Assembly: GCF_003002955.1 (NCBI RefSeq)
Contig: NZ_PVTJ01000008.1
Span: forward strand, 186,001-250,000
DNA length: 64,000 nt
Source of the DNA: Glycomyces artemisiae
Lineage (GTDB): Bacteria; Actinomycetota; Actinomycetes; Mycobacteriales; Micromonosporaceae
Direction of reading: 5' to 3'
Under the pieces are notes generated by a model that was not told the origin of the DNA, searched no databases, and saw only the letters and a list, made by a program, of their open reading frames with translations. Shown here piece after piece: positions 9,840 to 17,084 of this stretch (positions are counted from its first letter, which is position 1; the number at the start of each line of letters is the position of its first letter). Made by a program: the position numbers and the translations under genes.

Positions 9840-9861
9840 TTGCATGCATCCTTGCATGCAA
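9840..9861 (-). promoter_or_regulatory. Twin palindromic operator upstream of the GntR gene
   Basis: TTGCATGCAT (9840-9849) and TTGCATGCAA (9852-9861) are near-identical palindromes 12 bases apart centre to centre, about one helical turn. They lie 19-40 bases upstream of the GntR start on the minus strand. The spacing suits two dimers of an FCD-type GntR repressor. Confidence 0.6.
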
Positions 9862-9881
9862 CGATTCCCGGCGGTTGGGAC

Positions 9882-10445
9882 TCAGTCGCCGTCGCGCTGG
9901 CGCACGGCGTACCCGGCGCGCTGGTTGAGGTCGGCGATCTGGCGGTCGAGCCAGTCGATCTCGGTGAGGTTGGTGGACCGGTGGATCTGCATGAGGCCCT
10001 TGCGGAACGGCGAGTCGAGCCGCTCGGGCGGGACCGGGGTCCCGTCGGCGTCGAAGAACAGCTGCGCGGGCTGGTCGAGGAACTCGCGGCGCCGCGCGAG
10101 CACGAGCGCCTGCTCCCTCGGGTTCTCCAGGTGGTGGAGGAACGCCAGCAGCACGTACCACTTGTTGTCGTCGGTGATGAACCCCGGCTCGGGGTCGCGC
10201 AGCCACCGCCGCAGCTGGTCCGTGCCGGTCTGCGTGATCTCCAGCATGTGCCGCGGCGCGGCCACCGACCCCGGCGCGGTGCGCCTGGTCAGGCACTGCG
10301 CGTCTTCGAGCTTCTTGATCGTCGGGTACAGCGTCCCGTCCGCCACCGGCCTGACATGCCCGGCCAGGCTCGCGACGCGGTTCTTCAGGTCGTACCCGTG
10401 CAGGGGAAAGTCCCGCAGGAATCCCAGAATCGCCATCTTCAGCAT
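9882..10445 (-). CDS. PadR-family transcriptional regulator
   Basis: 187 residues from ATG 10445. The PadR winged helix is clear: MLKMAILGFLRDFPLHGYDL at the N-terminus, then DGTLYPTIKKLEDAQCL. The C-terminal vinculin-like helical domain follows (LLAFLHHLENPREQALVLA). I chose 10445 over an upstream in-frame ATG because family members start MLK and a CATAAT hexamer (10452-10457) ends six bases before it, giving a leaderless start. Its target is not adjacent on the same strand. Confidence 0.87.
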   Translation of the reverse strand: MLKMAILGFLRDFPLHGYDLKNRVASLAGHVRPVADGTLYPTIKKLEDAQCLTRRTAPGSVAAPRHMLEITQTGTDQLRRWLRDPEPGFITDDNKWYVLLAFLHHLENPREQALVLARRREFLDQPAQLFFDADGTPVPPERLDSPFRKGLMQIHRSTNLTEIDWLDRQIADLNQRAGYAVRQRDGD

Positions 10446-10451
10446 GCGTCC

Positions 10452-10487
10452 ATTATGACACACCTATAGATATACATCGACGTCGAG
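10452..10487 (-). promoter_or_regulatory. AT-rich PadR promoter/operator region
   Basis: An AT-rich island in GC-rich surroundings. CATAAT at 10452-10457 is the likely -10. Upstream lies the ATAGATATACAT segment, and TCGACGTCGA at 10478-10487 is a perfect palindrome. This is the probable promoter and autoregulatory site of the padR gene. Confidence 0.4.
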
Positions 10488-10560
10488 GTTAAAAAACCTC
10501 TTGTCGGTCAACGAAACTGCGCCCTCAAACAACGCGCACGGGCTCCGCCCGCGCACTCAC

Positions 10561-10613
10561 CAAAAAGGAAAACCGCCCTCGAATCCCTGCTCAGGCAAGG
10601 AATTCGAGGGCGG
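10561..10613 (-). terminator. Strong intrinsic terminator of the nuclease gene
   Basis: On the minus strand a 12-bp stem (CCGCCCTCGAAT pairing with ATTCGAGGGCGG, with further inner pairing) is followed by TTTTCCTTTTTGG. This is the best T-tailed intrinsic terminator seen in the window. It lies 18 bases past the stop at 10632. Confidence 0.88.
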
Positions 10614-10631
10614 CTCGGGCCGCGGCGGGTG

Positions 10632-11735
10632 TCAGTCGAGAGGCTGGGTGTAGCGGCGGACGGTCTCGCGGATCGCCTCGGCGTGCAGGTAGATGTCGTC
10701 GAGAGACTCCAGCGGATGCCGGGTCTCCACCTTGTCGGCGTCGAAGATGCCGAGGTACTTCTTGGCCTTGCCGTTGAAGTGGAGACGGGCGACCGGCTTG
10801 CGGTTGTTGTCGTCCATGAGCACCGCGCAGTAGCTCTTCGCGTCCCGCTGGACGATCCGGTGCGGCTTGACCTCGCTGCAAGCGATCGCCTTGATGATCT
10901 GGTAGCCGCCGATCTCCTCCAGGGTCGTCTCGACGCCGGAGCCGGCCTCTTCGCCGCCCGACATCCCTTCCGGGCCCTCGCCGAGGTCGGCCGACTCGGG
11001 TTCGGACACGGCGGGGAACGTCGAGACCAGGGCGGTCTGGAGGCGGCTGTTGACCTGGTCGTTGAGGAACTGCGCGGAGGCCTTCGCTACCAGGGGAGTG
11101 AAATGGTCCCGGACGCGTTGGGTGATCGACCCTTCGTACACCCTCGCGGTGAGGAACCGGACCCATTCGGGCTCGGGCTCCTTGAACAGCGCCGACAAGG
11201 TCCGCTTGATCTGGCCGATGTACTTGAGCTCCTCGGCGGCGTTGATGATCGAGTCGAGGTCGAAGGACTCCTTGGTCAGCTTGCGCAGCTCGGGGAGGAG
11301 CGTCTCGTCGAGGTCGTCGAAGTCGAGGACCAGGAACGGCTTCTCGTCCATGCGGTTCGGGGCGTCGAGGTCGGTGTAGAACCGGTACTCCGAGCCGTTG
11401 GTCAGCACGGCGATCCTCGCGTTCGTGACTGCGAAGTACCGGAACAGCTGGGAGGCGTGCTCGACGCTCAGCGAGTCCTGGGGCCGCTTGCACTCGATGA
11501 GGATCTGCACCACGCCTTCATGGACGATGGCGTAGTCGATTTTCTCACCCTTCTTGAGGCCCACGTCGGCGGTGAACTCTGGGACGACCTCGTGGGGGTC
11601 GAAGACGTCGTAGCCGAGCACTGTCGAGATGAACGGCATGATGAAGGCGTTCTTCGCGCCTTCCTCGGTCTCGATGAGCTCGCGCTGGGTCCGGACCTTG
11701 GTGACCAGGGCGGCGATACGCTCGTTGAAGTCCAT
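10632..11735 (-). CDS. Solitary HsdR-N-like (PD-(D/E)XK) nuclease-domain protein
   Basis: 367 residues. The N-terminal about 150 residues resemble the nuclease domain of type I restriction HsdR subunits: Asp in KIDYAIVHEG followed by ILIECKRP (the ECK of a PD-(D/E)XK site), then a QLFRYFAVTNARIAVLTNG strand typical of that family. No helicase domain, methylase or specificity subunit is present. The C-terminal 200 residues include a helical linker and a beta-rich end, both unrecognised. ATG follows AAAGGAG. It is monocistronic with its own promoter and strong terminator. Fewer extreme-GC codons than neighbours hint at acquisition. Role in defence is possible but unproven. Confidence 0.8.
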   Translation of the reverse strand: MDFNERIAALVTKVRTQRELIETEEGAKNAFIMPFISTVLGYDVFDPHEVVPEFTADVGLKKGEKIDYAIVHEGVVQILIECKRPQDSLSVEHASQLFRYFAVTNARIAVLTNGSEYRFYTDLDAPNRMDEKPFLVLDFDDLDETLLPELRKLTKESFDLDSIINAAEELKYIGQIKRTLSALFKEPEPEWVRFLTARVYEGSITQRVRDHFTPLVAKASAQFLNDQVNSRLQTALVSTFPAVSEPESADLGEGPEGMSGGEEAGSGVETTLEEIGGYQIIKAIACSEVKPHRIVQRDAKSYCAVLMDDNNRKPVARLHFNGKAKKYLGIFDADKVETRHPLESLDDIYLHAEAIRETVRRYTQPLD

Positions 11736-11792
11736 GTCTCGCTCCTTTGCAAAAGCATGGCGGTGATGAGGGCGCTACTTCGGGTAGCAGAG

Positions 11793-11820
11793 CGTATAGC
11801 GGGTCCCTGCGCTGGGGCAA
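11793..11820 (-). promoter_or_regulatory. Candidate promoter of the HsdR-N-like gene
   Basis: On the minus strand TTGCCC (11820-11815), a 16-bp spacer and TATACG (11798-11793), giving a leader of about 50 bases to the AAAGGAG ribosome site. It is a reasonable housekeeping-sigma match. Confidence 0.45.
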
Positions 11821-11930
11821 TAGGCCGTCAGGTCCCGAATCGACACCGGCAGGGCCATTTTGGAGGCTCGTGAACCACTCGGGCTCTTGGATTCCCCCTG
11901 GATTGCCCCGATTGGCCGGATCCTGCGGCG

Positions 11931-12494
11931 TCAGACGATGTGGAAGTACCAGAGGGCCAGGTAGGCGGTGGCGCCGAGGAAGGCGATGAGGGTCAGGAGG
12001 ACGAGCCAGCCGGCGGCGGCTTCGAAGACGCCGGGGCGGGCGGATTCGCCGGTGGCCGCGGCGACGGGCTCCCAGACGGCCTGGTCGATGATCCGCATGG
12101 GGGCGATGGCCTTCGCAGGCGGGTACCAGGCGCGGGGCTGGACCTGGAGCGCGGTGCGGTTGGCTGCCTGGAGGCGCCCGCGCCGGTTGTACGAGAAGAC
12201 GGCCACATCGGATTCGTCCGCGAGGGCCGCGAGGTCGTCGTCCAGGGGCATCGTGGTGTACAGGCGCCGCTTGCGGTCGGGGGAGCCGGTGCCGACGATC
12301 ATGGGGACGTCCTCGGCGGTGACCGGCAGGCCCGGGGCCTTGACCGCGGCCACGGTCCGGGAGGACTCGACGGCGGCCTCCCACTGGGGCACCGGCAGGT
12401 AGTCGCCGTCGGTCTTGTCGAGGTGCCGCAGGTGCGCCTGGACCAAGCTGAGGAGTGCGTACGTCTGCGGCGGCACGTCGGACGGCATGTTCAT
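11931..12494 (-). CDS. Tail-anchored protein of unknown function
   Basis: 187 residues from ATG 12494 (an in-frame extension to 12530 is possible but has no start signal). The soluble part contains an alpha/beta-like central region (PGLPVTAEDVPMIVGTGSP, DESDVAVFSYNRRGRLQAAN). A single hydrophobic helix, AGWLVLLTLIAFLGATAYLA, sits at the extreme C-terminus, so the protein is probably tail-anchored with its bulk in the cytoplasm. I do not recognise the family. It lies between the nuclease and murA-like genes on the same strand but with gaps at both ends. Confidence 0.65.
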   Translation of the reverse strand: MNMPSDVPPQTYALLSLVQAHLRHLDKTDGDYLPVPQWEAAVESSRTVAAVKAPGLPVTAEDVPMIVGTGSPDRKRRLYTTMPLDDDLAALADESDVAVFSYNRRGRLQAANRTALQVQPRAWYPPAKAIAPMRIIDQAVWEPVAAATGESARPGVFEAAAGWLVLLTLIAFLGATAYLALWYFHIV

Positions 12495-12555
12495 GAAGTG
12501 AAGTGTCACATACGCCCGCGCCGGTCGCACCTGTCCGCGGCCGGGAGTGACGGGT

Positions 12556-13923
12556 TCAGAACGCCTCGATCTCGGCGCCGAGGAGCTGGAGCCGCTCGGC
12601 GAGGTGCTCGTAGCCGCGGTGGATGACGTTGACGTGCCGCAGCTCCGAGGTCCCCTGCGCGCGCAGCATCCCCAGCAGGAGCACCACGGCGGGCCGCAGC
12701 GCGGGCGGGCACACGACCTCGGCGCCGGTCCACGCGGCGGGCCCGGCGACCTCGATGCGGTGCGGGTCGAGCAGGCGCACGCGCGCGCCGAGCCGGTTGA
12801 GCTCGGTCAGGTAGATCGCGCGGTTCTCGTACACCCAGTCGTGGATCATCGTCGAGCCCTCCGCGCACGAGGCGATGAGCGCGAAGAACGGCAGGTTGTC
12901 GATGTTCAGCCCCGGGAACGGCATCGGGTGGATCTTGTCCATCGGCGCCCGCAGCCGCGAGGGGTGCACGGTCAGGTCGGTGAGCCTGGTGCGCCCGTTC
13001 TCGGCGAGGTACTCGGGGCCCTTCGCGTACTCCAGGCCCATCTCCTCGGCCAGCGCGAGCTCGATCTCGGTGAACTCGATGGGGACGCGGCGGACGGTGA
13101 TCTCGGATTCGGTCACGATCGCGGCGGCGACGAGGCTCCACGCCTCGATGGGGTCCTCGGAGGGGGCGTAGTCGACGTCGGCGTCGATGTCCTCGCGGCC
13201 GTGGACGGTGACGGTGGTGGTGCCGACGCCGTCGACGCGGATGCCGAGGTGCTCCAGGAAGAAGCACAGGTCCTGGACCATGTAGTTGCAGGAGGCGTTG
13301 CGGATGACGGTGACGGCGGGGAAGCGGGCGGCGGCCATGATGGCGTTCTCGGTGACGGTGTCGCCGCGCTCGGTCAGGACGATGGTGCCGGGCGGGTCGA
13401 CGCGGTCCTTGACGGTGGCCCGGTAGACCCCGCCGGAGGTCTCGACGGAGAGGCCGAAGCGGCGCAGGGCGACCATGTGCGGTTCGACGGTGCGGTCGCC
13501 GAGCTCGCAGCCGCCCGCGAAGGGCAGTTCGAACTCGGGGTGGTCGTGCAGGAGCGGGCCGAGGAACATGATGATCGAGCGGGTGCGGCGGGCGGCGTCG
13601 GTGTCGAGGCGGGTGAGGTCGAGGCGCTCGGGCGGGGTGAGGCGCAGGTCCTGGCCGATCCACTCGTGGTGGACGCCCATGGAGTCGAGGACGCGGAGGA
13701 TGCGGTTGACCTCCTCGATGCGGGCGACCTTGCGGAGGGTGGTGGTGCCGCGGTTGAGCAGGCTCGCGCACAGCAGGGCGACGCAGGCGTTCTTGGAGGT
13801 CTTGACGTCGATCGCGCCCGACAGGAGGGTGCCGCCGTGGACGCGCAGGTGCCTGGGCGCGTCGCCCGCGCCGTTGCAGCGGCTGGTACGCGTGTGTGCT
13901 CCCGTGGCGGCGTAGTCGAACAT
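12556..13923 (-). CDS. murA: UDP-N-acetylglucosamine 1-carboxyvinyltransferase (MurA-type)
   Basis: 455 residues with the EPSP-synthase fold. MurA transfers enolpyruvate from PEP to UDP-GlcNAc, the first committed step of peptidoglycan synthesis. Catalytic features are present: Lys44 in TSKNACVALL, the active-site loop GGCELGDRTVEPH with Cys139 (the residue fosfomycin alkylates), and the C-terminal HRGYEHLAERL motif with the conserved Arg. I start at ATG 13923, since upstream in-frame sequence only runs back through the LysR gene. The divergence of some blocks (TSKN for the usual GAKN) means it could be a second, specialised copy. Confidence 0.88.
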   Translation of the reverse strand: MFDYAATGAHTRTSRCNGAGDAPRHLRVHGGTLLSGAIDVKTSKNACVALLCASLLNRGTTTLRKVARIEEVNRILRVLDSMGVHHEWIGQDLRLTPPERLDLTRLDTDAARRTRSIIMFLGPLLHDHPEFELPFAGGCELGDRTVEPHMVALRRFGLSVETSGGVYRATVKDRVDPPGTIVLTERGDTVTENAIMAAARFPAVTVIRNASCNYMVQDLCFFLEHLGIRVDGVGTTTVTVHGREDIDADVDYAPSEDPIEAWSLVAAAIVTESEITVRRVPIEFTEIELALAEEMGLEYAKGPEYLAENGRTRLTDLTVHPSRLRAPMDKIHPMPFPGLNIDNLPFFALIASCAEGSTMIHDWVYENRAIYLTELNRLGARVRLLDPHRIEVAGPAAWTGAEVVCPPALRPAVVLLLGMLRAQGTSELRHVNVIHRGYEHLAERLQLLGAEIEAF

Positions 13924-13985
13924 GCGGTCAGCGTAACGGAGGTGAGTGTCCGAATAGGGGCGTTCGTGTGCGAACGGTCCACGGT

Positions 13986-14912
13986 TCAGGCGACGGGGTT
14001 GATGCCTTCGGCGGCGCGGATGCGCTCGTCGAGCAGCTCCATGACCGCGGCGACGGAGGGCCGGCGGGCGCCGCCGCGGAGCGTCACGGCCCGGAAGTGC
14101 CGGTAGGGCGTGTAGGGGCCGCCGATGGGGACGCGCACGAGGTCGAGGTGGTGGGGGAGGTCGACCAGGCGCGGGATGAGGGCGACGCCCATGCGGTGGT
14201 CGACCATGACGGCGATGACGGGCCATTCGCGGGCCTCGCCGGTGACGGTGGGCCGGAATCCGGCGTTGGAGCAGGCGGTGAGGACGTGGCGGCGGTGGAT
14301 CGACCCGGGGACGCCGATGATCCACGGTTCGCGTTCGAGGTCGCGCAGGTCGGCCTTGTCGGCGCCCGCGACCCAGTGGTCTGCGGGCACGACCAGGTCG
14401 AACGGGTCGTTGAAGACCGTCTGGGAGTCGAAGCGGATGTCCTCGGGCGGCGGGTTGTCGGGGGTGGCCTCGACCAGGGCCAGGTCGGCGTCCCCGGAGA
14501 ACAGCAGGTCGAAGCTCTCCGACGCCTCGGCCTCGCGCAGGCGCAGTTCGAGGCTGGGGTACCGGTCGCGGGCGGCGTCGACCAGCGGCGCCAGGAGCGT
14601 GGCGATGGCGGTGGGGAACCCGCACAGGCGCAGCAGCCCGGACGGCTCGCCCTCGGTGGCCTGGAGCTCGGCTTCGGCGAGGCGCCACATCGCCTCGATG
14701 GCGTCGATGTGCGCGATGAGGATCTGCGCGGCCGACGACAGGCGCACGCCGCGCCCGACGGGTTCGAGCAGGGGCACGCCGAGGTCCTTGGAGAGCAGCC
14801 GGATCTGCTGGGACGCCGCCGAGGTCGACATGTGGAGGGCCTTGGCGGCGCCGGAGACCGTCCCGTGGTGGGCGATGGCCCGCAGGACGTGCAGTCGGCG
14901 GAGGTCGATCAC
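13986..14912 (-). CDS. LysR-family transcriptional regulator
   Basis: 308 residues. The N-terminal LysR helix-turn-helix is clear (HGTVSGAAKALHMSTSAASQ, then QIRLLSKDLGVPLLE). The periplasmic-binding-like effector domain follows (LVVPADHWVA, DHRMGVALIPRLV). Start GTG/ATG context: MIDLRRLHVLRAIA at 14912. It is divergent from the small zinc-ribbon gene at 15098, with a long inverted repeat between them, the classic LysR arrangement. The effector is unknown. Confidence 0.9.
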   Translation of the reverse strand: MIDLRRLHVLRAIAHHGTVSGAAKALHMSTSAASQQIRLLSKDLGVPLLEPVGRGVRLSSAAQILIAHIDAIEAMWRLAEAELQATEGEPSGLLRLCGFPTAIATLLAPLVDAARDRYPSLELRLREAEASESFDLLFSGDADLALVEATPDNPPPEDIRFDSQTVFNDPFDLVVPADHWVAGADKADLRDLEREPWIIGVPGSIHRRHVLTACSNAGFRPTVTGEAREWPVIAVMVDHRMGVALIPRLVDLPHHLDLVRVPIGGPYTPYRHFRAVTLRGGARRPSVAAVMELLDERIRAAEGINPVA

Positions 14913-14933
14913 CGTGTGTCCCCAATCGCTTTA

Positions 14934-14985
14934 GCTACAGCTTCACGATGAGTTTCGCAAACCATCGTCACCGAAGTGTTGTAGC
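14934..14985. promoter_or_regulatory. Nested inverted repeat between LysR gene and divergent small gene
   Basis: Outer arms GCTACA (14934-14939) and TGTAGC (14980-14985), a middle pair CTTCACGATG / CATCGTCACCGAAG, and an inner AGTTT-CG-CAAAC core make an extended imperfect dyad. It sits directly upstream of the LysR gene start and 113 bases before the divergent ORF. Likely LysR binding site. Confidence 0.55.
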
Positions 14986-15097
14986 CCGGACGAATGGGAC
15001 TCTAACCTCGATGATGAGCGTGATGCCGGCGTCCAGTGCCGGCGGGTGGGCGCTCGATCCGAACCTGATTCCGATGCCTTGTGAGGAGGACACGGTC

Positions 15098-15292
15098 ATG
15101 CCTTGCTGCCCGTACTGCGGTTGGCCCGACGACGATCCGGTGACGACCGTGTCCCGGCACCGGAGCGCCGCGGGCGCGACGGTGTGGACGCGGTGCATCT
15201 GCGGGTCGCTCCAGACCCGGGTGCAGCGCGGCGCCGCGTCGGTGGTCTGCGCGCGGAGCAGACCGGCGGCCGATCCGGCCGCGACCCTGTAG
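15098..15292 (+). CDS. 64-residue zinc-ribbon-like protein
   Basis: Starts at ATG 15098 with a strong GAGGAGGA site seven bases upstream; the longer in-frame extension lacks any start signal. The protein has two cysteine knuckles, MPCCPYCGWPDDDP at the N-terminus and TRCICGSLQTRV about 20 residues later, suggesting one zinc site. A PYCGWP...WTRCxCGSLQ pattern occurs in short actinobacterial proteins, as I recall, without known function. Divergent from the LysR gene across a dyad, so it may be a LysR target. Confidence 0.8.
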   Translation: MPCCPYCGWPDDDPVTTVSRHRSAAGATVWTRCICGSLQTRVQRGAASVVCARSRPAADPAATL

Positions 15293-15382
15293 CACCCCGC
15301 ACTCCCTTCCAGCAATACCGCCGCGCGCCCGGCACGGGCGCGGGCGCCTTCCTGCCTGCCTTCGTTCCAAAAAGGGTTTCCA

Positions 15383-15775
15383 ATGCACGACTTCGACATC
15401 CGCATCATGTTCCAGATCATCGGCGCGCTCCTCTACATCACGAACTTCCTGCTCCTCCAGACCCACCGCATCCACGCGACCAAGCCCGCGTCGCTGCTGC
15501 TGGTCATCTCGGCCTGCTCGATCCTGCTGACCGCGGCGATCATCGGCCGCGACTGGGGCCTGATCCTGCTCGAAGGGACCTGGCTGGTCCTCGTCAGCTC
15601 CACGTTCGCCATCCGCCAGCGCGAGACGCGGCGGCGCCTGGTGCTGGAGCGGGAGGCGGTGGACTCGGCGGTCGCGGTGGTGCGCGAGGCGCCGGTGCCG
15701 GCGGTCGTGGAGGCCGTGGAGCCGGTGGCGGTTCCTGTGGCGCGGGAGCGCGAACTGGCGGGCGCGGCCGCGTAG
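15383..15775 (+). CDS. Small membrane protein, CBU_0592-like
   Basis: 130 residues. The first 80 contain three hydrophobic helices (FQIIGALLYITNFLLLQT, SLLLVISACSILLTAAII, GLILLEGTWLVLVSSTFAI). The layout matches the CBU_0592 family of short membrane proteins, whose role is unknown. The C-terminal 50 residues are Ala/Val/Glu/Pro-rich and presumably cytoplasmic. ATG follows AAGGGT. It precedes the response regulator by 26 bases, but that gene has its own leaderless promoter. Confidence 0.75.
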   Translation: MHDFDIRIMFQIIGALLYITNFLLLQTHRIHATKPASLLLVISACSILLTAAIIGRDWGLILLEGTWLVLVSSTFAIRQRETRRRLVLEREAVDSAVAVVREAPVPAVVEAVEPVAVPVARERELAGAAA

Positions 15776-15801
15776 TGCGCAGGGCCGGTTAGGCTCTGGG
15801 C

Positions 15802-16449
15802 GTGGCTATCCGAGTGCTCATCGCAGACGATCAGGAGATGGTCCGGGCGGGGTTCCGGGCAATCATCGACGCGCAGCCGGATATGGAGGTGGTCGCGGAC
15901 GCCCCTGACGGCGTGGTGGCGGTGGCCCAGGCGCGGCGGTTGCAGCCGGATGTGTGCCTGTTCGACATCCGGATGCCGCGTCTGGACGGGCTGGAGGCGA
16001 CGCGGACGCTGCTGGCGGGTCAGCACGGTGCGGGTCCGCGGGTGGTGGTGGTGACGACGTTCGACACGGACGAGTACGTGTACGGGGCGCTGCGGTCGGG
16101 TGCGACGGGGTTCCTGTTGAAGGATTCGGGTCCGACGCTGCTGGTGGAGGCGGTGCGTGCGGCTGCTTCGGGTGAGTCGCTGGTGTCGCCGTCGGTGACG
16201 GTGCGGCTGTTGGAGCGGTTGAGCGAGCCGGTGAAGGACGGTGCGGCGGCGGTCGGTGTGCTGACCGAGCGGGAGCTGGACGTGGTGGAGCTGGTGGCGC
16301 GGGGGAAGACGAACGCGGAGATCGCGGGGACGTTGTTCGTGTCGGTGTCGACGGTGAAGACGCATCTGGAGGCGGTGCGGGCGAAGCTGCCTGCGCGGAA
16401 CCGGGTGGAGATCGCGGCGTGGGCGTGGGAGCACGGCGTCGTCGGGTGA
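15802..16449 (+). CDS. Orphan response regulator, NarL/LuxR type
   Basis: 215 residues: an N-terminal receiver domain with acidic pocket DD (9-10), phospho-acceptor Asp55 in CLFDIRMP, conserved Thr in VVVTTFD and Lys in FLLKDSG, followed by a LuxR-type helix-turn-helix (LTERELDVVELVARGKTNAE, then IAGTLFVSVSTVKTHLEAVR). No sensor kinase gene lies next to it, so the partner is elsewhere. GTG start lies six bases after TAGGCT, hence leaderless. Confidence 0.92.
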   Translation: MAIRVLIADDQEMVRAGFRAIIDAQPDMEVVADAPDGVVAVAQARRLQPDVCLFDIRMPRLDGLEATRTLLAGQHGAGPRVVVVTTFDTDEYVYGALRSGATGFLLKDSGPTLLVEAVRAAASGESLVSPSVTVRLLERLSEPVKDGAAAVGVLTERELDVVELVARGKTNAEIAGTLFVSVSTVKTHLEAVRAKLPARNRVEIAAWAWEHGVVG

Positions 16450-16462
16450 CGCGGGGGTGCTG

Positions 16463-17074
16463 ATGCGTGGGCTTGCGGTGGGGTCGTCGGTGACCGAGAC
16501 GGTGGTGAACCGGTCGCGGTTCGTGTGCTCGCTGTTCCGGGTGGGCTCGGAGGCGGAGGCGCGGGAGCGGATTGCGGCGCATCGGCGGGAGTTCTGGGAG
16601 GCGACGCACCACTGCACGGCGTATGTGTTCGACGGGGGTCGGATCGCGCGGTCGAACGACGACGGGGAGCCGGCGGGGACGGCGGGTCTGCCGATGCTGG
16701 AGGTGCTGCGCGGCCGGGATCTGACGGACACGCTCGCGGTGGTGACGCGGTATTTCGGCGGGGTGAAGCTCGGCGCCGGGGGCCTGGTGCGCGCGTACGG
16801 CGGGGCCGTCTCGGCGGCCGTCGACGCCGCGGGCGTGGTGGAGCTGGCGGTGTGGCCGCGGCTGCTGGTGCGCGTCGACTACGGGGTCGCGGGGAGTCTG
16901 GAGGGCCTGCTGCGGCTGCGGGAGGACGTGCGGCTCGCGCACGTGTCGTTCACGGATGTGGTGACGTTCGACCTGGCGTGCGCGGACGCGGAGCTGCTGG
17001 CGGCGTGGGTGGCGGGGCAGTCGGCGGGCGCGGCGGAGATAGAGCCTGCGGGGTCGGTGCGCGTGGAGCTGTAG
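16463..17074 (+). CDS. YigZ/IMPACT-family protein
   Basis: 203 residues. The N-terminal IMPACT domain is recognisable (RSRFVCSLFRV, DDGEPAGTAGLPMLEVLRG, VVTRYFGGVKLGAGGLVRAY), and a smaller C-terminal DUF1949-like domain follows. Bacterial YigZ proteins have been linked to translation-related or peptidase-like roles, but the biochemical function is unsettled. ATG 16463 is preferred; GTG 16457 is possible. It starts just after the response regulator, possibly in the same transcript. Confidence 0.85.
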   Translation: MRGLAVGSSVTETVVNRSRFVCSLFRVGSEAEARERIAAHRREFWEATHHCTAYVFDGGRIARSNDDGEPAGTAGLPMLEVLRGRDLTDTLAVVTRYFGGVKLGAGGLVRAYGGAVSAAVDAAGVVELAVWPRLLVRVDYGVAGSLEGLLRLREDVRLAHVSFTDVVTFDLACADAELLAAWVAGQSAGAAEIEPAGSVRVEL

Positions 17075-17084
17075 GATCCGTGTT

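Noticed and set aside
6649..10458. A 1269-codon plus-strand ORF across EamA, MFS, GntR and PadR genes
   Set aside because: Low-complexity Arg/Pro/His product, opposite to four genes with clear domains; a shadow frame.
10485..10500. GAGGTT-AAAA-AACCTC hairpin as a terminator
   Set aside because: It lies in the padR promoter region between a strong terminator and the padR start; a 6-bp stem here more likely reflects an operator or chance.
12556..14925. Extension of the MurA-type gene to 14925
   Set aside because: The extra residues are the shadow of the LysR gene; the MurA domain begins right after ATG 13923.
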